Shown one piece after another: positions 45,461-53,728 of a stretch of DNA of 64,000 nt (its first letter is position 1; each line of letters begins with the position of its first letter). Under the pieces are notes generated by a model, which worked only from the letters and a program-made list of their open reading frames with translations, was not told the DNA's origin and made no database searches. The DNA is from Candidatus Poribacteria bacterium (GTDB taxonomy: Bacteria > Poribacteria > WGA-4E > WGA-3G), in the NCBI GenBank assembly GCA_022827885.1, contig JAJEIP010000066.1, positions 78,292 to 142,291 of the forward strand, in the 5' to 3' direction. Both the position numbers and the translations under genes were made by a program.

Positions 45461-45546
45461 TGCCGGGAAAGGGACTCGAACCCTTACGCGCATAATGCAC
45501 ACTAGACCCTGAACCTAGCCTGTCTACCAAATTTCAGCATCCCGGC
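45461..45546 (-). tRNA. tRNA-Leu (anticodon CAG)
   Basis: 86 nt. Acceptor arms GCCGGGA and TCCCGGC pair over 7 bp, with discriminator A at 45461. The anticodon stem CTAGG/TCTAG holds the loop TTCAGGG, which gives CAG for Leu CUG codons. A long class II variable arm and the T arm GGG-TTCGAGT-CCC are present. CCA is not encoded. Confidence 0.95.
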
Positions 45547-45556
45547 GAGCAATTAT

Positions 45557-45585
45557 AGTATACCCTAATTTTCGTTCCTTGTCAA
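45557..45585 (-). promoter_or_regulatory. tRNA-Leu promoter
   Basis: On the minus strand TTGACA (45580-45585), 17 bp, TATACT (45557-45562). Transcription would begin around 45550, just upstream of the mature 5' end at 45546. Confidence 0.75.
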
Positions 45586-45603
45586 ATTATATTTGCCGTG
45601 TTC

Positions 45604-45635
45604 ATCTGTAGGAGGGACCTCTGAATCCCGACTTT
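45604..45635. repeat. Copy of the 28-bp dispersed box
   Basis: ATCTGTAGGAGGGACCTCTG, then AATCCCGAC, the best match to the consensus. The rest of the gap to 45830 has no gene. Confidence 0.55.
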
Positions 45636-45830
45636 TAACCCCTTTACACACCTTTGGGACATGCGATAAATCGCACGACTATAAACACACTTACTTGTAG
45701 GTGGGAAATCGGATTAAACTTGCAATATACTTGATCAGTCTAATGTAATTAACACACTGGTTACATTTCTGCCAGTGAAGACGTTTTGGGGTCATGATTC
45801 TCTGAACAACAAAAAAAGGAGCGTAAATCC

Positions 45831-46580
45831 ATGAGAATAAGAATATTTATCTGCACCATACTCGCGCTAAGTCTCGTTGTCGGCTATAGTCAAGCCGAGA
45901 TCGATCCGGATAGGATTATCGGTATCTGGTTAATGGACGAAGGTAAGGGCGATATCGCTGAAGACATCTCTGAAAACGGGCGTAAAGGCACAATTACGCG
46001 AGGGGAATGGGCAAAAGGCAAGGTCGATGGTGCCCTTGAAATCAAAAAAGGCGGGACGGTCACTATTCCGCTGGGTAAAGGTATTATCGAAGATAAAGTC
46101 TCCTTCACCTTGTGGATAAACTTCACCGACATCGGGGGGCAACAGAACTACTTCTCGATATGGGATCAGAGCAATAACCGCTATGTTCCTTACAAAAATG
46201 GTGGCAACCTCCTCCGCAGTTGGACGAACACTTGGGATGTCGCCAGTGGTGTGACCGTCAAAGATGGTACCTGGTATCATGTCGCCAACGTCTACGACGG
46301 AGACAACTGTACAATCTACGTCAACGGCGAAGAGAAAGTCTCACAAAAGGTTCCGAAGTTCCAACTCCAAGATCAGGAGCAGACGGCGTGGCTCGCGACT
46401 GATAAAGGAACCGGTTTCCTCTCCGCCACGATTATGGATGAGGTCGGTCTCTTCAATGATGGACTCACCGAAGATGAAGTTCAGGACATTATGAACGACG
46501 GTATCTATCACACCGCATTTGACGTGGAACCGTTAGGAAAACTCCCTGTACTGTGGGGAAGACTGAAGTCACGTTTTTAA
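45831..46580 (+). CDS. Secreted LamG-like jellyroll protein (2)
   Basis: 249 residues. Signal peptide 1-22 (IFICTILALSLVVGYSQA). The mature part is a LamG/ConA-like fold: IIGIWLMDEGKGDIAEDISE, GKVDGALEIKKGGTV, DKVSFTLWINFTDIGG, GTWYHVANVYDGDNCTIYVN and TIMDEVGLFNDGLTEDEV. It ends FDVEPLGKLPVLWGRLKSRF, the shared C-terminal motif, although it lies 10 kb from the main cluster and has no copy of the conserved upstream element. AAAGGAGCG lies before the ATG. Confidence 0.88.
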   Translation: MRIRIFICTILALSLVVGYSQAEIDPDRIIGIWLMDEGKGDIAEDISENGRKGTITRGEWAKGKVDGALEIKKGGTVTIPLGKGIIEDKVSFTLWINFTDIGGQQNYFSIWDQSNNRYVPYKNGGNLLRSWTNTWDVASGVTVKDGTWYHVANVYDGDNCTIYVNGEEKVSQKVPKFQLQDQEQTAWLATDKGTGFLSATIMDEVGLFNDGLTEDEVQDIMNDGIYHTAFDVEPLGKLPVLWGRLKSRF

Positions 46581-46745
46581 TTTTAGCTTGCGAATAAGGA
46601 ACGCGACTTGTAACGTACCGTTTTTCGTGTTCGAGTCGCACTCCATTTCATTCCGTGCTTGGTTTTTGATGCTATGAAACACTCCTTAAAAAACCGTACA
46701 GATCCTTATTTCGGTCGCAACTTAACCGAAAACCTGTGCGTAATG

Positions 46746-46771
46746 AAATTATGCCTTAAATGGCATAATTT
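46746..46771. other. Perfect inverted repeat, 10-bp arms
   Basis: AAATTATGCC, TTAAAT, GGCATAATTT. No T run follows on the plus strand. It may be an operator for the gene at 46821 or a weak terminator for the LamG gene. Confidence 0.5.
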
Positions 46772-46820
46772 GTCTTAGCTTTACATTTGGAGCACAGCCC
46801 AGGCGGCCATAGTTAAAAAA

Positions 46821-47312
46821 ATGATATATTTTGCTTATGGGTCCAACATGAACCGCTCTCACATGCAACAGCGATGCCCAGGTGTCACGCACATAGAGAA
46901 GTTCCAACTCGAAGGGTTTCGCCTCGTTTTTAAATACCATGCCGACATTATCCCAGCGGAGGGATGTACCGTCCACGGTGGACTCTGGAAAATTACAGAG
47001 GCACACGAAGAGGCACTTGACACCTACGAAGGGTATCCCGACTATTACGGCAAGTATTACCAAGACGGGGTCATGTTTTACAGGATGCGGGAGGGATACG
47101 AGAAGGATTTCGAGGCACCTTCAAAATGGTATCTAAAAACTATCATTCAGGGTTACCGTGATTTTGGGGTGACGCAGGAAGAATTTAAAGAGAGTCTCGG
47201 TCTCCAACAACTTCGGTTAACGCAAAAAGACCTCGAAGAGAGCCTCGGTGTGTCAACGGATGAACTCGCCCGTCTATTCTCCCGCGTCGCAACCACGCCT
47301 GTCTACCAATAA
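46821..47312 (+). CDS. Gamma-glutamylcyclotransferase/AIG2-like protein
   Basis: 163 residues. The N-terminal IYFAYGSNMN is the family's substrate-binding loop, and the general acid/base Glu is E70 (LDTYEGYP). GCTVHGGLWKITEAHEEAL is also typical. The family releases 5-oxoproline from gamma-glutamyl compounds in the cytoplasm. The last ~50 residues repeat a pattern (TQEEFKESLGL, TQKDLEESLGV) that is not part of the catalytic domain. The start context is AGTTAAAAAA-ATG without a Shine-Dalgarno sequence, as at several other genes here. Confidence 0.88.
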   Translation: MIYFAYGSNMNRSHMQQRCPGVTHIEKFQLEGFRLVFKYHADIIPAEGCTVHGGLWKITEAHEEALDTYEGYPDYYGKYYQDGVMFYRMREGYEKDFEAPSKWYLKTIIQGYRDFGVTQEEFKESLGLQQLRLTQKDLEESLGVSTDELARLFSRVATTPVYQ

Positions 47313-47321
47313 CCTTCTATG

Positions 47322-49052
47322 TCAAATTACCCGTTTCGCATACACATAATACGCCCCGATCGCCAATTCACCGGTTTCGTCAGAGAATATGCTATGCATG
47401 CGCGTCTGCCCCACGGTGAGATGGAAGGTAAACGTTACACCCTTCGCATCTGGTAGAATTGCTTCCGTGGCAACCTGTTCCCCGATACGGAGGTGTGCTG
47501 TTGTTAATGCCAAAGCCTTTCCACCGTTGTAAAGATCAATATGCTCCCCTGGAATACCGTCCGTTATCGCCCTATCTTCGGCAAGGGGCCACCGACGCAG
47601 CTCGAAACTGTATTCCCCCTCTTCAGGCACTTCAATCGCCCAATAGCCGTTGCATTCCAAGCCCCGACGAATCATTCCCTGACTCCAAGCGTGTTCTTCT
47701 CCGTGCCAATCGTGGGTCGTAATACACGTAACGGGTTCGTTTTGCGTTCCGATAACGATCGGACAGTCCTCATCAAACCGTTTCGAAACCAGTTTCCACC
47801 ACGCCTCATAATGCTCACGGAGTTCCGTGACGATTGCCGGATGGTCGCCAGCGATGTCGTCCCGTTGTCCGGGATCGGCTTGTATATCGTAGAGTTCAGT
47901 GCCGTTGATGAGCCGCCACTGTTGCGACATCGTCGCGCTGTCTTTCCATTTAATCGGGTTTTCAACGCGCTGCGAATCGGTGACGACAACCCGTTCCTCC
48001 CATGACTCTGTTTCATTTCTCAACAACGGGACAATACTCTTGCCGTGGAAGTGTGCGTTCGAGGAGACTTCGAGATCACACAGATCTATTAGTGTCGGGA
48101 GTAAGTCGATGTTTGCGGTGAGTTCATGCACCTCATGCTTCTCAGTGAAACCGCCATCGGGCCAGTGCATGAACAGTGGCACACGGTGACCGCCTTCATA
48201 CGGCGACCCTTTTTTACCGCGCATTCCAGCGTTGTAGCCTGCCCTGACGAACTGCTGGGCATCCAAATCGCATCCCATTGCCGACCCGTTGTCGGTCATA
48301 AAAATAAGGATCGTGTTTTCCTCAAGCCCCAGAACCCGGAGATGATGCCGCAGCCGTGCCATGTTATCGTCAATATTGGTTATCATTCCCCAGAAATTCG
48401 CACGCTCACCTTCTACACCCTTCCGTCGATAGACCTCACTATAGGCATCCGGGACACGGAATGGACCGTGGGGCGCATTGGTAGAGAGGTAACAGAAGAA
48501 CGGACGGTTCTGATCGCCTTCCGCCTGTCTCTCGATGAACGCCATCGCTTCCTGAAACCAGACATCCGTGCAGTAACCGTCAAAGGGTTGTTCGGAGCCG
48601 TTGCGGAAATAGGTGTCGTCGAAATAGTCGTTACCCCAATAATCAGGCGTTTGACTGATACCACCACCGCCGTGATAGAGGGCTTCATCGAAACCTCTGT
48701 CGTGTGGGCGGAACGGGTAATTGTCGCCGAGATGCCATTTCCCGAACATACCCGTCTTATAGCCGTTGCGTCGGAAGATATCCGCCATCGTGACTTCGTC
48801 GCTGCGGAGAAGTGAACGTCCACCGATGGTATGCCATACCCCTGTGGAGTTGCAATAATGCCCCGTCATAATCCCCGCACGGGTCGGTGAACAGGTCGGA
48901 CCGACGTGCAGATTCTGTAGTTGCACGCTCTCTGCGGCAAGTGCGTCCAAATTCGGTGTATTGATAACGGGGTTTCCGGTGCACCCCAAATCGCCGTAAC
49001 CTTGGTCATCCGTAATAACGAAGACGAGGTTCGGGGTCGTCTGTTCTGCCAC
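47322..49052 (-). CDS. Arylsulfatase-type sulfatase
   Basis: 576 residues. The formylglycine sulfatase signature CSPTRAG begins at Cys54, the residue oxidised to formylglycine by the maturase. The metal ligands DDQGYGD (D15, D16) and, further on, FMTDNGSAMG are in place; GKWHLGD is the usual second signature. No signal peptide is visible, so the enzyme appears cytoplasmic, unusual for polysaccharide sulfatases. A ~130-residue C-terminal beta domain (YWAIEVPEEGEYSFELRRW) follows. It probably desulfates sugar or host-glycan substrates. No maturase gene is in the window. Confidence 0.93.
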   Translation of the reverse strand: MAEQTTPNLVFVITDDQGYGDLGCTGNPVINTPNLDALAAESVQLQNLHVGPTCSPTRAGIMTGHYCNSTGVWHTIGGRSLLRSDEVTMADIFRRNGYKTGMFGKWHLGDNYPFRPHDRGFDEALYHGGGGISQTPDYWGNDYFDDTYFRNGSEQPFDGYCTDVWFQEAMAFIERQAEGDQNRPFFCYLSTNAPHGPFRVPDAYSEVYRRKGVEGERANFWGMITNIDDNMARLRHHLRVLGLEENTILIFMTDNGSAMGCDLDAQQFVRAGYNAGMRGKKGSPYEGGHRVPLFMHWPDGGFTEKHEVHELTANIDLLPTLIDLCDLEVSSNAHFHGKSIVPLLRNETESWEERVVVTDSQRVENPIKWKDSATMSQQWRLINGTELYDIQADPGQRDDIAGDHPAIVTELREHYEAWWKLVSKRFDEDCPIVIGTQNEPVTCITTHDWHGEEHAWSQGMIRRGLECNGYWAIEVPEEGEYSFELRRWPLAEDRAITDGIPGEHIDLYNGGKALALTTAHLRIGEQVATEAILPDAKGVTFTFHLTVGQTRMHSIFSDETGELAIGAYYVYAKRVI

Positions 49053-49158
49053 GATAATCTCTCCTATATGCCCTCAAGAGACACGCCTACCCGTTATCTG
49101 GCGGCGTGTCCACGAGGTATGCAACGTCAAGGGTGCTGTAAGCTATGCTTGAAAATGT

Positions 49159-50346
49159 TTATGCTAATGCCTTTTTGATTCGATCCAATCCGCGATGAAT
49201 TTCCTCCGATGAGGTCGCGAAGGAGAGTCGTAAATGGTTGTCCGCACCGAAACCGTCACCCGGCACAACGCCAACGCCTGCCGAATTGAGTAGATAGTCG
49301 GTCATATCCATTGAGTTTTCAACCTTCTGACCCCCCAACGTCCTACCGTAGTGATCAGAGAAATCGGGGAAAATATAGAATGCCCCCTGCGGTCTGGCAT
49401 AATTAATACCATCAATCTCGTCAAAACGTTGGCAAATCACATCTCGGCGTTCCTCAAACGCTTTTCGCATCTCTTCGACAGCGTCCTGCGGTTCGTTGAG
49501 TGCGACGAGGGCGGCTTTTTGGGCAATGGAGGTCGGATTTGAAGTGCTGTGTGATTGGATGCGCGACATCGCCGATACCGCGTCTTCGGGACCCGCGGTG
49601 TATCCAATCCGCCATCCCGTCATTGAGTAGGCTTTAGACATACCGTTGACAACGAAGGTAATCGCTTTCGTCTCCGCGTTGAACGCAGCCGGACTCTGAT
49701 GCGTTGCACCGTCGTAGAGCAGTGCTTCATAGATTTCATCGGAGATGAGGTAGATTTGGTGTTTCACAGCGAGATCAGCGATTGCCTTGAGTGTATCCAC
49801 ATCATACGTCGTGCCGGTCGGGTTGCTCGGACTGTTAACGAGGATCGCCTTCGTTTTTGGCGTGATGGCTGCCTCGACCTGATCCGGTGCCATGCAGAAG
49901 TTTTGCTTCGGAGTCGTCTCAATGACGCGCGGCACTGCCCCGGCAAGTTTAACCTGCTCTGGGTAGCTGACCCAATAGGGTGCAGCGAAGATGACCTCGT
50001 CGCCTGGATCACAGATGGCTTGGAAGATGTTATAGATGGTGTGTTTAGCACCGCACGAGACGATAACTTCAGAGGGTTTATAACGCAGACCGTTGTCTCG
50101 TTTGAATTTCTCCGTGATTGCCTCTCGGAGTTCGGGAGTGCCGGGGACAGGGGTATATTTCGTGAATCCCGCATCGAGTGCGGCGATTGCGGCATCTTTG
50201 ATATAATCGGGTGTGTCAAAATCGGGTTCGCCTGCCCCGAATTTGACGACATCTACGCCATCAGCGATCAACGCGTTAATCTTCGCGGTGATCGCCAAAG
50301 TGGACGATGGCGTTACATTTTGACTCCGTTCTGATAATGAGATCAT
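49159..50346 (-). CDS. Aspartate aminotransferase, class I (Ib-type)
   Basis: 395 residues. The PLP-binding Lys lies in GMSKAYSMTGWRIGY. VNSPSNPTGTTY and SDEIYEALLYDG are the usual class I/II patterns, and PVPGTPELREAITEKF begins the substrate loop. The form resembles bacterial Ib aspartate or aspartate/prephenate aminotransferases, which transfer the amino group between aspartate and 2-oxoglutarate in the cytoplasm. AAAGGAGAGCG lies before the ATG. The neighbours give no further hint. Confidence 0.93.
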   Translation of the reverse strand: MISLSERSQNVTPSSTLAITAKINALIADGVDVVKFGAGEPDFDTPDYIKDAAIAALDAGFTKYTPVPGTPELREAITEKFKRDNGLRYKPSEVIVSCGAKHTIYNIFQAICDPGDEVIFAAPYWVSYPEQVKLAGAVPRVIETTPKQNFCMAPDQVEAAITPKTKAILVNSPSNPTGTTYDVDTLKAIADLAVKHQIYLISDEIYEALLYDGATHQSPAAFNAETKAITFVVNGMSKAYSMTGWRIGYTAGPEDAVSAMSRIQSHSTSNPTSIAQKAALVALNEPQDAVEEMRKAFEERRDVICQRFDEIDGINYARPQGAFYIFPDFSDHYGRTLGGQKVENSMDMTDYLLNSAGVGVVPGDGFGADNHLRLSFATSSEEIHRGLDRIKKALA

Positions 50347-50444
50347 TCGCTCTCCTTTGAAAATAGGTTCGAGTTTAATTATGCTTACTTCAATATAGTC
50401 TATTGCTTTCTCGCCTACTGGGACTATTCAAGAAGTCTTGTGCC

Positions 50445-51746
50445 TTACTCATCAATTTTTTCGCTAGCCGATTCAACTATTTGTGTGGCAGATTGCAGGA
50501 AGACCTTTATCCTATCAAATTCCTCTTTCAAACCTCGCTGGGTTTGCCTGAGTTGTTCGTTTTTAGATACCAAGGTATCTATCTGATTACGAGTAGATAT
50601 AACGTCGCAATCCGTTAGTCCTTTAATCTCTGCTTTAAATAGATCGGGTGTGATAGACTCAAATTGATTTTGCCCCTGATTCTTATAAAATTTCCACTGT
50701 TTAGGATTCACTCTATTCGCAAAAATTCCAAAAGGTGTATCGCTTGCAGAAAGGTAAGCATTCAACTGTTCGATTCCCTGACCTACATACCCAGCTCCCT
50801 TGCATTCTGCAATGGCAGCACAATTCCCATCTCCATTAACCAGTACGACATCGGCTTTTCGGTTACTAGCACCCATTTGAATTTGCCATTCTTTTTCAGG
50901 AGAGAACCCACTACCTCCGAGGGCATCAAGGTAAGCATAGACTGCCTGCGCGACTCTATTCTCTCGGTCCGGACTTTCGTGGTAACACTTAGCACATAAC
51001 TCATATTCTGGATCTTGTAGCGGGGAACACTGTTGGCTAACTCCCTGGGGCTGACATGATTCACATCCAGAACACTGACATTGCGTGTTGTTGCTATTGT
51101 CAGATCCAGCATTAGATTTAATATGTTCTACGTGAATCTGGTACCTACTAAAGGCACCCCAAATACGAACTGCACCTTGAATTCTTACAGTACCACCCTC
51201 CTTCATCAAAACCGTGTTGTTGATCAGATCAGAATTGATGAAACAATGAATTTTCTGATTTCGATCAGTCACTCGACCACCGTCACTTGGATCACTGAGA
51301 TACCACGGCTGATTAAGCGGCGATTCAAAATATGAAATTTCACCACGTACATGGATCTGTTGAGATCTCGGGAAATTCGCTATGATTTCTTCTAGCCTAT
51401 CCGTTACATCACCTACAGTAAGCAGTTGGGTATTTCCTGTTAAGTTGGGTTCACCTACCTGTAGGTCTACAAGGTGAATCTGATATTCACTAAAACGAGG
51501 GAAAAGCGCAATTCTCCCATTTACAGTCACTTTTTTCCCTGTTACCAGTAAAGATCTGAATTGAGCGGTATTGCCGCCGCGTATAAAACACCTTAGTTTC
51601 TTTTCTTCATCTATAAGGGTGAAAGTATTTGATGGTCCCTCGATTAACACTTCACCCCGCACCCATACATCTCGAAGTGTAGGTTCATTCTGTATAATAT
51701 TTGATAATATTTTTGTTATATCACCGACACTATGGATAGCCGACAC
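50445..51746 (-). CDS. Two exonuclease-VII-type OB folds fused to a PD-(D/E)xK nuclease domain
   Basis: 433 residues with an order of domains I do not recognise. Residues ~5-90 and ~110-215 are two copies of the XseA N-terminal OB fold (VGDITKILSNII, VWVRGEVLIEG; VGDVTDRLEEII, IHVRGEISYFE). A Cys-rich segment follows (CQCSGCESC, CAKCYHES), likely a zinc ribbon or HNH-like knuckle. Then comes a restriction-type nuclease core: WQIQMG, KADVVLV and IAECKGAG, i.e. the D and E-x-K of PD-(D/E)xK. A coiled coil ends the protein. It probably binds single-stranded nucleic acid and cleaves it. A macro-domain gene follows 79 bp upstream on the same strand. Confidence 0.75.
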   Translation of the reverse strand: MSAIHSVGDITKILSNIIQNEPTLRDVWVRGEVLIEGPSNTFTLIDEEKKLRCFIRGGNTAQFRSLLVTGKKVTVNGRIALFPRFSEYQIHLVDLQVGEPNLTGNTQLLTVGDVTDRLEEIIANFPRSQQIHVRGEISYFESPLNQPWYLSDPSDGGRVTDRNQKIHCFINSDLINNTVLMKEGGTVRIQGAVRIWGAFSRYQIHVEHIKSNAGSDNSNNTQCQCSGCESCQPQGVSQQCSPLQDPEYELCAKCYHESPDRENRVAQAVYAYLDALGGSGFSPEKEWQIQMGASNRKADVVLVNGDGNCAAIAECKGAGYVGQGIEQLNAYLSASDTPFGIFANRVNPKQWKFYKNQGQNQFESITPDLFKAEIKGLTDCDVISTRNQIDTLVSKNEQLRQTQRGLKEEFDRIKVFLQSATQIVESASEKIDE

Positions 51747-51825
51747 GTTCCATCCTCCGATGTTATATTATGCCGAAACTGATAGTGGTACAAGCAAAAA
51801 ACAAGCGAAAGTGATTTCAAATGGC

Positions 51826-52401
51826 TTATTCAAGGAAGCAAGACAAACGAAACCCGAGATCTGAAAGTACCTTCACATAGCAAGTATAAGTTTCCTTTTC
51901 GAACAGGAAAAACTGAATAAGCCCCGGTGCCTTACTTTCACTATGCCGGGCATGTTCCACAAATTCTTTCACTGTAGTCAAAGCAACAGGCGCAGCCTTC
52001 TCAATAGGATATCCATAGTTACCGGTACTAATAGCCGGAAAAGCAATAGATTCAATCCCGTGTTCTACAGCGAGCCGTAAGCATTCTCGATAGCAGCTAG
52101 CGAGCAATTCGGGTTCCCTGATTTCGCCACCTATCCAAATAGGTCCAACAGTATGGATAATATACTTTGCAGAAAGGTTGCCCGCTGTTGTAATCACAGC
52201 TTCGCCTGTCTGACAACCACCTTGAAGTTCAACAATTTCCTCACATGCAAGGTCAACTTCCTTACCACCAGCATTATGAATTTGCTTATCCAGACCTGCC
52301 AAGCTGCCCCCTCCACTAAGAATCAAGTCTGTCGGGTTCACAATACCATCAACTTCTGCTTTCGTTATATCGCCCAGGATGAGTTCAAGTCGGGTTTGCA
52401 T
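51826..52401 (-). CDS. Divergent macro domain protein
   Basis: 191 residues from the ATG at 52401 (GAGGT 7 nt upstream; a longer form from 52437 is possible). It is a macro domain related to that at 43414 (GGCQTGEAVITTAGNL, YIIHTVGPIW, IAFPAISTGNYGYP). The catalytic region is altered, however: NAAN is NPTD, and GGGVDGAI is GGSLAGLD. The MacroD-type Asn and Asp are therefore missing. This pattern is nearer to non-hydrolytic macro domains such as macroH2A (HPTN). It may bind ADP-ribose or a related nucleotide without hydrolysing it. It lies beside the OB/nuclease gene, suggesting a sensor-effector pair. Confidence 0.85.
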   Translation of the reverse strand: MQTRLELILGDITKAEVDGIVNPTDLILSGGGSLAGLDKQIHNAGGKEVDLACEEIVELQGGCQTGEAVITTAGNLSAKYIIHTVGPIWIGGEIREPELLASCYRECLRLAVEHGIESIAFPAISTGNYGYPIEKAAPVALTTVKEFVEHARHSESKAPGLIQFFLFEKETYTCYVKVLSDLGFRLSCFLE

Positions 52402-52462
52402 AGGTTTTACCTCGCGGCTCACTTGATTCCACTTCATTAAAGAGAAACCGAAGTCTCATAGA

Positions 52463-52816
52463 TCATCCATCGGTTCGATAGACTTTTTTTGCCTCAGATA
52501 ATTTCTCGGAGGCTTTTGCCAAACGTTCCCGCAATTCAACAATGAAAGGCGAAGGATTCCGCAGTTGTTCCTGTGAGGCTTCCTCGTCAAGTCGCCTGAC
52601 CCGTTCAAGATATGCCTCCACTTCTTCTCTTTTCGCCAAATAGTAGAGGATAGTTGCGTGTATTTTTTCAAGGTTTAATGTTGGATAGCGCAGTAGAATT
52701 TCTTCGGGACTCGCGCCCGCCAGATAATCTTCCAACACAATCTCAATGTCGATACGATTCCCTTTAATCCGAATGACATCTTCTTCAACGAAGTCGAAGT
52801 AACTTTCCAGTTCCAT
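52463..52816 (-). CDS. DUF433 protein (antitoxin-like)
   Basis: 117 residues. The N-terminal half is the DUF433 helical domain (IRIKGNRIDIEIVLEDYLAG, SPEEILLRYPTLNLEKIHA), a winged-helix-like fold found in antitoxins paired with PIN-like DUF5615 toxins. The second half is a charged helix (residues ~65-115), probably a coiled coil. No toxin-like gene is adjacent on either side, and it is the last gene of the asd operon. It may be an orphan antitoxin or a DNA-binding regulator. Confidence 0.75.
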   Translation of the reverse strand: MELESYFDFVEEDVIRIKGNRIDIEIVLEDYLAGASPEEILLRYPTLNLEKIHATILYYLAKREEVEAYLERVRRLDEEASQEQLRNPSPFIVELRERLAKASEKLSEAKKVYRTDG

Positions 52817-52840
52817 TGCTGAATTCCCCGAGTTTTTATA

Positions 52841-53710
52841 TTACAGCGTCTTATCGAAGTCCTTCAACAAATTCCGCTGCTTGCGAGACAAAGATTTCGG
52901 GATCTCCACAACCAACCGCACCCGTAAGTCGCCTTTTCTACCGGAGGCATCTACCCCGCCGCGTCCACGTAAGCGAAACTGCTGTCCCGGTTGCGATCCC
53001 GACGGGATTTTCAAATCCACATCACCTGTGAGCGTTTGGACCCGAACAGAACCGCCTAACGCCGCTGTCGTCATAGAGACTTTCGCATCTGTCAACAGGT
53101 CTGCCCCTTCGCGAGTCAGTGTCGAATGTGGCTGAACAGAGATTGTCACCAATAGATCGCCCGAAATACCGCTGCCGAGAGACTCTCCATGCCCCTGAAT
53201 ACGCAAGGTTTTCCCATCCTGAATACCCGGCGGAATGGTGAGTCTGAGAGGTTTACCTTGGACGTTCATCTCTTTCTTGCTCCCTAACACCGCCTCCGCG
53301 AAAGGAATACTGATGTTCATACGGAGGTCGCGTCCGCGAGGCGGAGCAGTTGTGCGTCGCTGTCCGAACACATCACCGAATGCATCGCCAAAGCCACCGA
53401 AGCCACCGAAGCCACCGCGTCCAAAAATATCGTCAAGATTGATGTGTCTGAAGATGTCGTCCATATTTCGGTAACCTTCAAAACCCATACCCTCAACGCC
53501 TGCGTGTCCGCGGGTATCATACATACGCCGTTTGTCAGGATCGGAGAGTACCGAATACGCGTTCGACGCCTCCTTAAACTTCTCCTCTGCCGCTTTGTCA
53601 CCCGGGTTCTTGTCCGGATGATACTGGACCGCAAGTTTACGATAGGCTTTTTTGATTTCTTCTGGAGTGGCACCTCGATGCACACCGAGGATTTCGTAGT
53701 AGTCTCTCAT
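52841..53710 (-). CDS. DnaJ-class co-chaperone, CbpA type
   Basis: 289 residues. J domain at 1-70 with the HPD motif (YHPDKNPGD) that stimulates DnaK, a Gly/Phe-rich linker ([17 protein letters not shown]), then two C-terminal substrate-binding domains ([37 protein letters not shown]). The zinc-finger CxxCxGxG repeats of classical DnaJ are absent, so this is class II, like CbpA. It acts in the cytoplasm with DnaK to bind unfolded proteins. It lies 25 nt upstream of the DUF433 gene and 18 nt downstream of mtnK. Confidence 0.93.
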   Translation of the reverse strand: MRDYYEILGVHRGATPEEIKKAYRKLAVQYHPDKNPGDKAAEEKFKEASNAYSVLSDPDKRRMYDTRGHAGVEGMGFEGYRNMDDIFRHINLDDIFGRGGFGGFGGFGDAFGDVFGQRRTTAPPRGRDLRMNISIPFAEAVLGSKKEMNVQGKPLRLTIPPGIQDGKTLRIQGHGESLGSGISGDLLVTISVQPHSTLTREGADLLTDAKVSMTTAALGGSVRVQTLTGDVDLKIPSGSQPGQQFRLRGRGGVDASGRKGDLRVRLVVEIPKSLSRKQRNLLKDFDKTL

Positions 53711-53728
53711 ATTTTAATCGTTCAACCG

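Noticed and set aside
47541..48815. Long frames antisense to the sulfatase
   Set aside because: They mirror sulfatase codon bias, and the sense product has complete catalytic motifs.
49699..50334. 211-codon frame antisense to the aminotransferase
   Set aside because: The aminotransferase is intact on the other strand; the antisense product resembles nothing.
52437..52439. ATG 52437 as the start of the divergent macro protein
   Set aside because: ATG 52401 has the better ribosome-binding site (GAGGT), and the macro fold begins right after it (MQTRLELILGDIT). The longer form cannot be fully excluded.
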